64,000 nucleotides of DNA. It comes from Sporosarcina sp. ANT_H38 (GTDB lineage Bacteria; Bacillota; Bacilli; Bacillales_A; Planococcaceae). A model generated the notes under the pieces. The model was given only the letters and a program-made list of their open reading frames with translations. It was not told where the DNA came from and did not search any database. A program made the position numbers and the translations under genes. Shown piece by piece: positions 27,775 to 36,696 of the stretch (position 1 is the stretch's first letter; each line of letters opens with the position of its first letter). The stretch lies in NCBI RefSeq assembly GCF_008369195.1, contig NZ_VOBC01000001.1, forward strand, positions 496,001 to 560,000. The letters are read 5' to 3'.

Positions 27775-29130
27775 ATGTTTACTAAAATATTGATTGCCAA
27801 TCGAGGAGAAATTGCAGCAAGAATCATTCGAACATGTAAGGAAATGGGGATTGCAACGGTTGCGATTTATTCGGAGGCAGATGCGGAGGCCCTTCATGTC
27901 CAAGCTGCTGATGAAGCCTATTTAATTGGACCGCCACGTGTCAACGAGAGTTATCTAAACATCGATAAGATTATTGAAGTGGCGCAAGCTTCTGGGGCCG
28001 AAGCGGTTCATCCGGGCTATGGTTTACTATCGGAAAACGCGGATTTTGTGAAGCGTTGTCAAGAGGTTGGACTCGTTTTCATAGGACCTGAAACGGAAGC
28101 AATCGCAAAAATGGGCAGTAAAATTGAAGCGCGAAAGTTAATGAAAGCAGCGGGTGTTCCGATTGTTCTGGGTATTGACTATCCGTTACAAGACACGGAG
28201 GAAGCAATTATGGTTGCTAACGACATCGGCTATCCCGTCATGTTAAAAGCCTCTGCAGGTGGAGGGGGCATAGGTATACAAATTGTAAACGACAGTGAGG
28301 AATTGAGGAAAGCCTTCGCGGGCAATCAAAAAAGGGCGACCGACTATTTTGGTGATGGTGCCATGTTTATAGAAAAGTATGTAGCAAATCCAAGACATAT
28401 TGAAATTCAAATACTTGCTGACAATCAGCACAATACCGTGTACCTATGGGAACGAGAATGTTCGATTCAACGCCGCCATCAAAAAATTCTGGAAGAAGCG
28501 CCATCTCCATTTTTAGACGAAGAAACGCGCATAAAAATGGGAGAAGTAGCTGTAAAAGCAGCCAAATCAATCGGATACATCAACGCGGGGACGATTGAAT
28601 TTTTAGTAGATGAAGAAAAGAATTTCTACTTTCTTGAGATGAATACAAGATTGCAAGTAGAACACCCAATCACAGAGGAAATAACGGGGATAGATTTGGT
28701 TAAAGAACAACTAAACATTGCATTCGGTAAAAAGCTGTCATTTCTTCAATCGGATATTGCTAGAAGTGGTCATGCAATTGAAGTGAGAATCTATGCGGAA
28801 GATCCAAAAACATTTTTTCCATCTCCAGGTAAAATCACAAAAATGACATTACCAAGTGGAGATAATATCCGTCATGAACTTGCTGTAAACGAACAATCAA
28901 CGGTTACTCCGTTTTATGACCCGATGATTGCTAAATTAATCGTAAAAGGCCATACAAGAGAACAAGCAATTGAAGAAATGAAACAAGCTCTTGATTACTA
29001 TGTGGTGGAAGGCATTAAAACAAATATTCCCATGTTGAAAAATATTATTGCGCATGAAGCTTTTTTGAATGGTGATACAACTACCAACTTTGTGGCACAG
29101 CATTTGCAAGCCAAATCCTTAACGTTATAA
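27775..29130 (+). CDS. Biotin carboxylase subunit (AccC-like) of the acyl-CoA carboxylase
   Basis: This 451-residue ATP-grasp enzyme carboxylates biotin on the carrier protein. It shows KILIANRGEIAARIIRT at the start, the ATP loop KASAGGGGIGIQ, ECSIQRRHQKILEEAPS, EMNTRLQVEHPITEE, and a C-terminal B3-type domain. It completes a three-gene carboxylase with the carboxyltransferase (14325) and carrier (16678), although eleven genes separate it from the carrier. ATG 27775 follows GAAAGGGG. The length matches stand-alone AccC; a housekeeping AccC for fatty acid synthesis would normally sit next to accB, so this is judged a catabolic paralogue. Confidence 0.93.
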   Translation: MFTKILIANRGEIAARIIRTCKEMGIATVAIYSEADAEALHVQAADEAYLIGPPRVNESYLNIDKIIEVAQASGAEAVHPGYGLLSENADFVKRCQEVGLVFIGPETEAIAKMGSKIEARKLMKAAGVPIVLGIDYPLQDTEEAIMVANDIGYPVMLKASAGGGGIGIQIVNDSEELRKAFAGNQKRATDYFGDGAMFIEKYVANPRHIEIQILADNQHNTVYLWERECSIQRRHQKILEEAPSPFLDEETRIKMGEVAVKAAKSIGYINAGTIEFLVDEEKNFYFLEMNTRLQVEHPITEEITGIDLVKEQLNIAFGKKLSFLQSDIARSGHAIEVRIYAEDPKTFFPSPGKITKMTLPSGDNIRHELAVNEQSTVTPFYDPMIAKLIVKGHTREQAIEEMKQALDYYVVEGIKTNIPMLKNIIAHEAFLNGDTTTNFVAQHLQAKSLTL

Positions 29131-29152
29131 AAAAATGGGGAGGGGTTCGAAG

Positions 29153-29533
29153 ATGTCTATTTCCGATAAGATTATCTACACATTTCTATTGCTCGTTAGC
29201 GTAACACTTATTGGGATGCTTACGGGTTCATGGCGCATAATTCTTTATCCTTATTTAGTCGTTATCGGTATCGCTATTTTGGCGGGATTAGTGAAAAATG
29301 TGAAAAGAAATCCTCGTAAAATATGGATTCCAGCATCTGTTTCACTTGCCTATATCATTTTATATAGCTGGCTCGATATGATCACGATTGATTCACCAAC
29401 AGGAGGAACTTCGTATATTTTAGGGCTAACCCCAAGCATGGCCATCTATTTATTAGGTATTTGGCCATTAGCTAATCTCATTTGTTTACTTTACGCATGG
29501 ACCTTTACTTACGAGGAATCAGTTCATAATTAA
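29153..29533 (+). CDS. Small four-helix membrane protein, likely partner of the downstream symporter
   Basis: The 126-residue product has four predicted membrane helices and little else; I do not recognise the family. Its position directly upstream of a sodium:solute symporter recalls the small partner subunits (DUF3311-type, DUF485-type) of such transporters, but it is larger than those. The ATG at 29153 follows GGGGAGGGG. It is separated from the symporter by 100 bases that hold a short tandem repeat and a hairpin. Confidence 0.7.
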   Translation: MSISDKIIYTFLLLVSVTLIGMLTGSWRIILYPYLVVIGIAILAGLVKNVKRNPRKIWIPASVSLAYIILYSWLDMITIDSPTGGTSYILGLTPSMAIYLLGIWPLANLICLLYAWTFTYEESVHN

Positions 29534-29550
29534 TAGTATTTCCCGATTTT

Positions 29551-29597
29551 ATCCGGTAGATATCCGGTAGATATCCGCTACTTCTAATAAGTAGCGG
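29551..29597 (+). repeat. Short tandem repeat followed by a hairpin upstream of the symporter
   Basis: ATCCGGTAGAT is repeated head-to-tail (29551 and 29562, then a partial third copy). It runs into CCGCTACTT-CTAAT-AAGTAGCGG (29575-29597), a perfect 9-bp stem without a T-run. It may act as an mRNA processing or stabilising element inside the cluster. Confidence 0.55.
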
Positions 29598-29632
29598 GAT
29601 GGTTTGTAGACTAACGAAAAGGGGTGGGGTAA

Positions 29633-31099
29633 ATGAGCGGTACGATTATTACGATTGTCATCATCTATCTACTTATTTGTATTTTAATCGGTGTATGGGC
29701 AACGGGGAAAACGAAGACAACAAGTGATTTTTTAATAGCTGGTAAAAGTCTAGGTATGTTTGTTATGGCTATTGCTGCATTCTCTTCCATTCAAAGCGGT
29801 TTTGGCATGTTGGGCGGGACGGGATTAACGTTTTCTGGAGGCATGGGGTTTTTAGCTGGCGTTGGAATTGCCGCCCCTTTAGGTTTTGCACTAACTTGGT
29901 TTTTAGTTGGGAAAAGAATGTGGAAGATTGGTCAACTAGGTGAAATATACACACTTGGAGATGTGGTCGAGAAAAGATACAACAGTAAGGCTGTAAGGGG
30001 ATGGATTGGACTAGCCGTTACGCTTGGTGTTATTGGCTATCTAGGTACACAGGTCCAAGCCATGGGCATTATTATGCATACGGTTTTTGGTGTTTCTCCA
30101 AAGATAGGAGCACTTATTGGACTTGCAATACTCGGATTTTACTGCGTTGGTGGTGGAGTTATTGCGGGTGTATATACGGATTTATTCCAAGGGATCATTA
30201 TGGTTACGGTTTCCGTTGTGATTTTCTTCATGGCGCTGAATATTGGTGGCGGTGTTCAGAATATCACGGAGAGTTTACAAAGTGCTGATCCACTTATGGC
30301 TTCGCCATTTGGAACTTACTCCATACTATCCATTGCCTGTTGGATCTTTTTGTTTAGTTTAGGTGCGGCTGGACAGCCCCATTTTATCACGAAATTTTTA
30401 ATGATAAAAGATCAGAAGCAATTGAAATGGGGAGCATTTACCGCTGGGTTTGCGTACACATTGAGCACTCTATTAGTGATTGGTATCGGCTTAACTGCTA
30501 GATCTCTTTATATAAAAGGGGAATTTCCAGAACTAGCCTCACCAGATGAAGCATTGACTGTATTTATTACACATTTTACATCCCCAATTATTGGCGGTTT
30601 AGTCATTGCGGGATTGCTTGCGGCTATTATGTCTACGGGCTCAAGCTTTGTGACGCTTGGTGCTTCAGGGTTAACTAGGGATATTCCGAAAGCTTTTAAT
30701 ATGAAAGTGAAAAATGAATTGCTTTGGAATCGAATAGCTGTCGTAGGTTTGCTTGTACTTTCTACGCTATTTTCATTTTATATGGATACATTGGTAGCCC
30801 TACTTGGGGTTTTTGGTTGGGGAACTTTTGCATCCGCAGTCTTTCCAGCCGTTGTACTCGGGCTCATTTGGGAAAAGGCGACGAAGTATGGAGCGATTTC
30901 AAGTATCATTATTGGCCTAGGCTTGAATTTTGCATTAGAGATTGGCGGAAAATATGGTGTGGTCATACTTCCACCAGGAGTTATTGTGGGAGCTGTTGCA
31001 TTTGCGATTTCAATTATTGTCTTCATTGTCGTTTCGTTGCTAACGCAAAAGTCGATTGTCCAACTCGACGAAGAGATGCTCGATGCGATGGAGGGCTAA
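29633..31099 (+). CDS. Sodium:solute symporter family transporter
   Basis: The 488-residue membrane protein of the SSS (PutP/PanF) family has about thirteen helices. Typical features are TTSDFLIAGKSLG after the first helix, GGVIAGVYTDLFQGIIM around helix 5, and AIMSTGSSFVTLGASGL near helix 8, the sodium-site region. It probably brings the carboxylic acid substrate of the cluster into the cell with sodium. The ATG at 29633 follows GGGGTGGGG. Placement between the carboxylase and ligase genes supports uptake of the pathway substrate; the exact solute is not readable. Confidence 0.9.
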   Translation: MSGTIITIVIIYLLICILIGVWATGKTKTTSDFLIAGKSLGMFVMAIAAFSSIQSGFGMLGGTGLTFSGGMGFLAGVGIAAPLGFALTWFLVGKRMWKIGQLGEIYTLGDVVEKRYNSKAVRGWIGLAVTLGVIGYLGTQVQAMGIIMHTVFGVSPKIGALIGLAILGFYCVGGGVIAGVYTDLFQGIIMVTVSVVIFFMALNIGGGVQNITESLQSADPLMASPFGTYSILSIACWIFLFSLGAAGQPHFITKFLMIKDQKQLKWGAFTAGFAYTLSTLLVIGIGLTARSLYIKGEFPELASPDEALTVFITHFTSPIIGGLVIAGLLAAIMSTGSSFVTLGASGLTRDIPKAFNMKVKNELLWNRIAVVGLLVLSTLFSFYMDTLVALLGVFGWGTFASAVFPAVVLGLIWEKATKYGAISSIIIGLGLNFALEIGGKYGVVILPPGVIVGAVAFAISIIVFIVVSLLTQKSIVQLDEEMLDAMEG

Positions 31100-31120
31100 C
31101 GCTTAGGGGAGGTATGGAAA

Positions 31121-32674
31121 ATGGACGTCGGGTACTTAGTCAATAGGGTGGAAAAGAACTATCAAACAATAGATCCAGAAAAAATCGCTTTAAGATTTGA
31201 ATCGAATGAAGCATGGACCTATGGCGATTTAAATCATCAGGCAAACCAATATGCGCATGCACTTCGTCAAATGGGCGTTAAAAAAGGAGATCGAGTTGGG
31301 ATTTTGTTATACAACTGTCTTGAATACTTTGCCCTCTATTTCGCAATTGCAAAGCTAGGAGCGATTGCCGTTCGCATTAACTTTCGATTAACCAGTGAAG
31401 AGTTTACCTATATTTTGAATGATTCAGGCCCGGAAATATTGTGTTTACATTCGAATATAGCTGAAAGAATAGCGTCAATTCGAGACGCAGTCCAGGTGAA
31501 AGAATACCTATGTCTTGAAAAAGATGGGCATTCAATTCCTGAATGGTCAAAGAGTTGGCGTAAGTTAGAAGAGGGAAATGGAACAGGGCCGGTCCATACA
31601 GATATCGATAAAGCTGACCCGGTTATGTTGATGTACACATCGGGCACTACGGGAAGTCCTAAAGGTGCTCTATGGTCGCATGAAAATACGTTATGGTTTG
31701 CGAACATGCAAATACTGAAATGGGGGCTACATGCAGAGACAATCGGCATGTCAACAGGTCCTCTTTATCATGTCGGAGCCATGGAAGATCTTGTGATTCC
31801 GACACTTTTAGTGGGTGGAACAATCATCGTAACGCAGAGTGGAGGCTTTGAAATTGAACGAATCGTCAATGTGATTGAAAAGGAACAAGTAACAGATTGC
31901 TTCCTGTTTCCATTTATGATCTATGATTTGTTGAATCATCCTACAGCATCCAAATACAAATTTTCGAATTTACGACAAATCTATTCTGGGGGCGACCCTG
32001 TAATTCCTTGGGCAATTGAACAACTCTATGCGAAGTATCCGCATGTTGGATTTGTTCAAGTTTATGGCCTAACGGAAGGCACACCCATTGCTGCTTCTCT
32101 TGACTCGAAGGATGCACAAACGAAAGGGCATACAGTTGGAAAGCCCATGCCGTTTACGGAAATTAAAATTGTAGATGATGAAGAAAACGTGTTGGGCTTT
32201 GATCATGTCGGAGAAATTTGCATAAAGGGTCCGTCTGTTTCGATGGGATATTGGCGAAAAGAAGCAGAGACAGCACGTACATTTATCGATGGATGGTGTC
32301 ATACGGGCGATCTCGGTTATATTGATCAACATGGTTATCTTGCCATATCAGGTCGAAAAAAAGACATGATCCGAAGTGGTGGTGAAAATATTTATCCAGT
32401 AGAAGTAGAGGATGTGCTCATACGCCACCCGGCCATACGAGATGTAGCCATTATTGGAATTCCTGATCCGAAATTTATAGAGTCAGTTTGTGCAGTCATT
32501 GTTCTGACACCAGGAATGACGATAACAAAACAGGAAATAGAAGAATTCATCTCAGAAAAACTTGCACGCTACAAAAAACCAAAAGAAATAGTCTTTGTGG
32601 ATGAACTTCCGAGAACGCCCTCAGGGAAAATTCAAAAATATCGATTGAGAGAACAATTTAGTTTGACGGTCTGA
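31121..32674 (+). CDS. AMP-dependent acyl-CoA ligase 4
   Basis: The 517-residue ligase has the P-loop YTSGTTGSPKGALWSH, the motif VYGLTEGTPIA, the hinge GRKKDMIRSGGENIYPVEVE, and the lysine motif TPSGKIQKYRL. Its C-terminal tail (EKLARYKKPKE...LREQFS) matches the decayed fragment at 35571-35732 best of the five ligases. ATG 31121 follows GGGGAGG. It lies 21 bases after the symporter gene. Confidence 0.92.
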   Translation: MDVGYLVNRVEKNYQTIDPEKIALRFESNEAWTYGDLNHQANQYAHALRQMGVKKGDRVGILLYNCLEYFALYFAIAKLGAIAVRINFRLTSEEFTYILNDSGPEILCLHSNIAERIASIRDAVQVKEYLCLEKDGHSIPEWSKSWRKLEEGNGTGPVHTDIDKADPVMLMYTSGTTGSPKGALWSHENTLWFANMQILKWGLHAETIGMSTGPLYHVGAMEDLVIPTLLVGGTIIVTQSGGFEIERIVNVIEKEQVTDCFLFPFMIYDLLNHPTASKYKFSNLRQIYSGGDPVIPWAIEQLYAKYPHVGFVQVYGLTEGTPIAASLDSKDAQTKGHTVGKPMPFTEIKIVDDEENVLGFDHVGEICIKGPSVSMGYWRKEAETARTFIDGWCHTGDLGYIDQHGYLAISGRKKDMIRSGGENIYPVEVEDVLIRHPAIRDVAIIGIPDPKFIESVCAVIVLTPGMTITKQEIEEFISEKLARYKKPKEIVFVDELPRTPSGKIQKYRLREQFSLTV

Positions 32675-32730
32675 GGCGTTTTATGTTACCAGTTCTTTAG
32701 CACGATAAAATCCGAGAAAGGGTGGAGAGA

Positions 32731-34269
32731 TTGTTCCTTATCAATCAATTATTAGATCATCATGCGAAACATTTACCGGAAAAAGCGTATTTATTTACGA
32801 ATAACGATCGATTGACCTACCGTGATGTGCACGCCCGCGTCAATGCTTTGGCCCTTTCATTTTGTTCGCTTGGTATTCAGAAGGGAGATAGAATTGCTTT
32901 ATATCTTCAAAATCGCCCTGAATTTATCTACGCCTGGTTTGCGTTAAATCGGATTGGCGCAGTGATGGTGCCGATCAACACTGCTTTAGTAGAAAAAGAA
33001 GTGTCCTATATTCTAAATGACAGCGCTGTAATTGGGGTGATAGGCGAGGATCAGGAAATTGAGCATATTTTAGATCCAGCTATTGCGCAATGTGATTCGA
33101 TTCGATTTTGTATAACGACTGGGATAGCCAGAAACGGTTGGATGTCCATGGATAGTTTACTAGAGAATGAAGGATTCATTCGCTATGAAATACCGAATGA
33201 CGAGGATCTAGCTTCGATACTATATACGTCGGGTACAACCGGAAATCCAAAAGGGGTCATGTGCCCGCATAGGTATTATATACACCTGGCTCAGTCCGCA
33301 AAAAAAGCTTTGGAGCTCACTGAAAAAGACAGGCTGTTAACATGTTTGCCTCTATTTCATATGAACGCTCAAGTACTGACGGTTACGACATCACTTTTAT
33401 CAGAATCTAGTATTGTGCTATTAGACAAGTTTAAACCCACTACATTTTGGCAGCAAGTAGCCGACTATCAGGCAACGGTTTTCTATTATTTGGGTTCCAT
33501 TCTACCTTTACTATCAAAATTAACTGAGACAGAGGAAGAGATGAAGAATACACTTCGATTAGCTGTAGGTGCACAAGCAGACCCGGAAAGAATTGTGGAA
33601 TATGAAACAAGATGGAAGCTGGAAATGATTGAATTATACGGAATGACAGAGGGTGGAGGTACGGTAAATCATGTGGGGAACCGCAGGGGTGGTTCCAGTG
33701 GAACAGCCTTTGAAAATCATGAAATCATGATCGTAGACGAAATGGGAAATCCTTTGCCAGCGCTACAAGCAGGTGAAATAATCTTTACAGGTCCATCCTT
33801 AACACTTGGTTACTGGAACAACATTGCTGAAACGCAAAAGGCCTATCGTGATGGTTGGTTGTATTCTGGAGATATTGGTTATATGGATGAGGATGGTTTT
33901 TTGTACTTTTTAGATCGAAAAAATGATATCATTCGACGAAATGGAGAAAATATATCTTCGGCTGAGATTGAAAGGGTTTTAATGGCGCATCCGAAAATTC
34001 TGGAGGTAGCAGCCATTTCGGTTCCAGATGACTTACGTGGTGAAGAAGTAAAAGTGTATGTCGTTGTGAAAACAGGTGAACGTATCCAAGCAGAAGAAAT
34101 CATAGAATGGTGCGAGTCTGTAATGGCAAAGTATAAAATTCCGCGTTTCATCGAATTTCGGGCAAGCTTGCCGAAGACAGCGACTCAAAAAATCCAAAAA
34201 TCCGTTTTGAAAAATGAAATAAGTGATTCGAGTTCGACTGTTTGGGAACGCAGAACAATTAGTGCTTAA
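32731..34269 (+). CDS. AMP-dependent acyl-CoA ligase 5 (CaiC-like)
   Basis: The ligase is about 512 residues, with the P-loop YTSGTTGNPKGVMCPH, the motif ELYGMTEGGGTVNHVG, and the hinge DRKNDIIRRNGENISSAEIE. In the lysine motif the usual Gly before Lys is Gln (TATQKIQK), with the lysine kept; the hinge RRNGENIS is like crotonobetaine/carnitine-type ligases. The start is uncertain: TTG 32731 follows GGTGGAG, while the in-frame GTG 32722 lies inside that site. It is the last ligase of the cluster, 152 bases before the flavoprotein gene. Confidence 0.9.
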   Translation: MFLINQLLDHHAKHLPEKAYLFTNNDRLTYRDVHARVNALALSFCSLGIQKGDRIALYLQNRPEFIYAWFALNRIGAVMVPINTALVEKEVSYILNDSAVIGVIGEDQEIEHILDPAIAQCDSIRFCITTGIARNGWMSMDSLLENEGFIRYEIPNDEDLASILYTSGTTGNPKGVMCPHRYYIHLAQSAKKALELTEKDRLLTCLPLFHMNAQVLTVTTSLLSESSIVLLDKFKPTTFWQQVADYQATVFYYLGSILPLLSKLTETEEEMKNTLRLAVGAQADPERIVEYETRWKLEMIELYGMTEGGGTVNHVGNRRGGSSGTAFENHEIMIVDEMGNPLPALQAGEIIFTGPSLTLGYWNNIAETQKAYRDGWLYSGDIGYMDEDGFLYFLDRKNDIIRRNGENISSAEIERVLMAHPKILEVAAISVPDDLRGEEVKVYVVVKTGERIQAEEIIEWCESVMAKYKIPRFIEFRASLPKTATQKIQKSVLKNEISDSSSTVWERRTISA

Positions 34270-34421
34270 AGTCGTATGGAAATCTTTAGCACAAATTGTG
34301 TCAGGGCAAGTGAAATGAAAATAGTGTTAGCCGTTTCTCGTAGCGAAACACCGTTCTGTAACAGTCGGTGTAGCGATTATATTTAGTCGCGGTGGGTAAG
34401 GAATTGGGAGGGGGATTGTAC

Positions 34422-35336
34422 ATGTTGAAATTGCCAGTTATCGTTGCACCGATGTTTTTAGTATCGACGCCTAACATGGTCATAGAAGCAGGAAAAGCAG
34501 GTGTCATTGGTTCGTTACCTCTATTAAATGCTCGTCCAGTCGAGCAATGTGCAGAATGGCTTCAAGAAGTGAAGGATGGATTGGGCAATCGACCTTGGGC
34601 AGTGAATTTTATCTGCCATAAAAAAACAAATAGTCGATATCAGGAGGATTTGATATTAATTCGAGACTATCAACCTCCGATTGTGATTACTTCACTTGGT
34701 CATCCAGGAGAAGTACTCGAAATCGTTCACGCATACGGAGGGCTCGTCTATTCGGATGTAGCTACTGTCAAACATGCTGAAAAGGCGGCGGCAACTGGGG
34801 TGGATGGCTTGATTTTAGTTTGTACGGGGGCAGGGGGACATGGTGGGAGCTTAAATCCGTTCGCTTTTATTGCAGCGGTAAAACAATTTTACGAAGGCAC
34901 GATTATTTTATCGGGTTCGATTTCCAATGGTGCGGACGTGGTCGCCGCCCGAATAATGGGTGCTGATTATGCATTCATGGGTACGCGCTTCTTAGCGGCA
35001 GACGAAAGCCATGCATCGGAAGCCTATAAGCAAATGGTGCTCGACGCAACAATTGAAGATATTTTGTACACAGATTCCTTTAGTGGGGTACATGCAAATT
35101 TATTGATTCCGAGTATCGTGAAAGAGGGCATTGATCCTACGACACTCAAATCAAAAGAAGAAGTGGATTTTTCACATTTGGTTAGCGTTAAGGCTTGGCG
35201 TGACATTTGGTCGGCAGGGCAAGGGGTAACGACTGTTACTAAACGGGAAACGACAAAGGAAATTGTCGAAACGCTGGTGAAAGAATATGCGGAAGCCTTG
35301 CATACGTTTGTTGAGATAAAGATCACGAATAGGTAA
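34422..35336 (+). CDS. Nitronate monooxygenase-like FMN protein
   Basis: The 304-residue TIM-barrel flavoprotein is of the nitronate monooxygenase/FabK group. Visible parts are PVIVAPMFLVSTPNMV at the start, AGKAGVIGSLP, the FMN/substrate loop TGAGGHGGSLNPFAF, and SGSISNGADVVAARIMGAD. The family oxidises alkyl nitronates but also includes enoyl reductases, so an alternative role in the pathway is possible. The ATG at 34422 follows GGGAGGGGG. It is the last gene of the cluster, closed by the terminator at 35341. Confidence 0.86.
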   Translation: MLKLPVIVAPMFLVSTPNMVIEAGKAGVIGSLPLLNARPVEQCAEWLQEVKDGLGNRPWAVNFICHKKTNSRYQEDLILIRDYQPPIVITSLGHPGEVLEIVHAYGGLVYSDVATVKHAEKAAATGVDGLILVCTGAGGHGGSLNPFAFIAAVKQFYEGTIILSGSISNGADVVAARIMGADYAFMGTRFLAADESHASEAYKQMVLDATIEDILYTDSFSGVHANLLIPSIVKEGIDPTTLKSKEEVDFSHLVSVKAWRDIWSAGQGVTTVTKRETTKEIVETLVKEYAEALHTFVEIKITNR

Positions 35337-35340
35337 GTGT

Positions 35341-35370
35341 AAGAGCGTCCATCCGGGCGTTCTTTTTATT
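35341..35370 (+). terminator. Terminator of the catabolic cluster
   Basis: A ten-pair stem (AAGAGCGTCC with GGGCGTTCTT, two G-U pairs) around ATCC is followed by TTTTTATTTT. It lies five bases after the last stop codon of the cluster. Confidence 0.85.
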
Positions 35371-35570
35371 TTGGCGCTAATGGATAGCGCTAAGAGAGGC
35401 GTTGTCGTTGTTCCATGTTGATGGAGTAATAGCTTTTTAATTATACTCACTAAGAGTGCAATTCTAAAAAAATAATAATTCAGAAATTAAGTTTTAAAGT
35501 TGGCACTTTGCTGCGTTAACATATCTATGTTTGGAGGAATCCCAAACCTTACAGCGTTTCTTGTATTTAG

Positions 35571-35732
35571 TTTATTTTAGAAAAGCTTGCACACTACAAG
35601 AGGCCAAAAAAGTATTTTTTTATTTATATGCTACCGAGAACGTCTTCAGCTAAAATACAAAAGTATATATTAAGGGAAGAATTTAGTGGGAATCAGCATG
35701 ATGTTAAAAGTACTTTTAACATCAGTAAATGA
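35571..35732 (+). pseudogene. Decayed C-terminal fragment of an acyl-CoA ligase
   Basis: One frame reads FILEKLAHYKRPKK, then LPRTSSAKIQKYILREEFS, and stops at 35732. This aligns with the tail of ligase 4 (EKLARYKKPKE...LPRTPSGKIQKYRLREQFS). The catalytic-motif glycine is Ala here, the central strand is degraded, a stop codon lies just before the match, and there is no start. It is a remnant about 50 residues long, left downstream of the cluster terminator, probably from a duplicated or rearranged sixth ligase. Confidence 0.75.
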
Positions 35733-36020
35733 TCATGTCAAGCTCGAAAATAGATATTCGTTTAAGAAAAAGTACCAGTATATGTGAACTGGCACTTTTA
35801 CTATATTCATTGCAAATAATGATAACGGTAAGAAAAGTAATAAGCGAACAAACCTGCGATGGGTATGAAAGTCGCAAAGAGAACATGATCTTAACTGAAA
35901 AATAGAAACCGTATGCACATAAAAAAAGGTGTATAGATAAGAACGACTGAAAACGCTGCTTTCGCCGCATTCTCTGTGAATTCTACTTCGCCTAATCCTT
36001 TGAGTTGAATTCTGGAAATA
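35733..36020. other. Intergenic stretch with one hairpin
   Basis: AAAAGT-A-CCAGT pairs with ACTGG-C-ACTTTT at 35768-35799, a terminator-like stem for either strand. Short minus-strand frames here have no ribosome binding site and are not called. Confidence 0.45.
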
Positions 36021-36239
36021 TCAATTCTTTATAATAAATAGGCCGTGGGGACTGTTCTTTATATGTTTATACATCTGTAAATGAATGAGCCCTATTACGA
36101 TCCAAGAGGAAAGTATGAAATAAAATCTGGTACCATTAAATGAAGTAGGTGAATCATAATAAAAGATGCCAAACGCCTTAAGACTAAATGTGATAATTAT
36201 CAAAACCCTAAGAGATATAGCTATTGTTAAGCCTCTCAT
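36021..36239 (-). CDS. Small two-helix membrane protein
   Basis: The 72-residue product has two hydrophobic helices (GLTIAISLRVLIIITFSLKA and FILSSWIVIGLIHL) and no recognised domain. The ATG at 36239 follows GGGTGGGG; an alternative ATG at 36260 overlaps the preceding gene stop (TAATG), which would give 79 residues. It is the third gene of a tightly packed set with an XRE regulator and another membrane protein, so it probably serves the same unknown system. Confidence 0.55.
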   Translation of the reverse strand: MRGLTIAISLRVLIIITFSLKAFGIFYYDSPTSFNGTRFYFILSSWIVIGLIHLQMYKHIKNSPHGLFIIKN

Positions 36240-36259
36240 CTGAAATCCCCACCCTTTCA

Positions 36260-36696
36260 TTATTTATGTTGCAGTGCTTTAAATGATATCAAATACGTCA
36301 GCAATCCAACTATAGGAATGGAGGCTGTTGTAAAGAGTGGATACCAAATGTATTCAACAAAATAACTTGGAATGAACATGTAGGAACCAATAATGAAGAA
36401 GGAGTAAACTACAATAAAGACGAATGCAATACTGACTGTCTTATGTGTAATTGGAACAGCTCGTTCATCTGAAACATCATATTCTGTCACTAAGAAGGCA
36501 TTCAAGATAGAATGTTTGTTTCTACGGACGAGAATACATTGTCTAGTATTTATGATTACAAATAACAAGGCTATAATTATAAAAATAAACCCTAGCCAAA
36601 GAGAGATAACTGCTCCAACCTTAAATAATCAAAAACCATTACTGAGAGAGATAGCAGCAGCATAATCCTTAAAAAGACTGTAATGTACATATTCAT
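36260..36696 (-). pseudogene. Frameshifted membrane protein (DUF2178-like), coupled to the XRE regulator
   Basis: The ATG at 36696 overlaps the stop of the XRE gene (ATGA). The first frame encodes a helix (ITVFLRIMLLLSLSVMVF) and stops at about 36594. A different frame continues with KVGAVISLWLGFIFIII and the rest of a four-helix protein containing YDVSDERAVPITHK, like the DER motif of DUF2178 proteins. One base is missing near GTTTTTGATTATTTAAGG. Together the pieces would give about 145 residues. The intact part downstream could start at TTG 36568 (102 residues), but it would lack the first helices. Confidence 0.65.

Noticed and set aside
35508..35524. TGGCACTTTGCTGC as a second sigma-54 promoter
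   Set aside because: The distance between the GG and GC elements is one base short of the required spacing, and no gene follows.
35722..35970. 82-codon minus-strand frame after the ligase fossil
   Set aside because: No ribosome binding site and no family resemblance; it overlaps a terminator-like hairpin.
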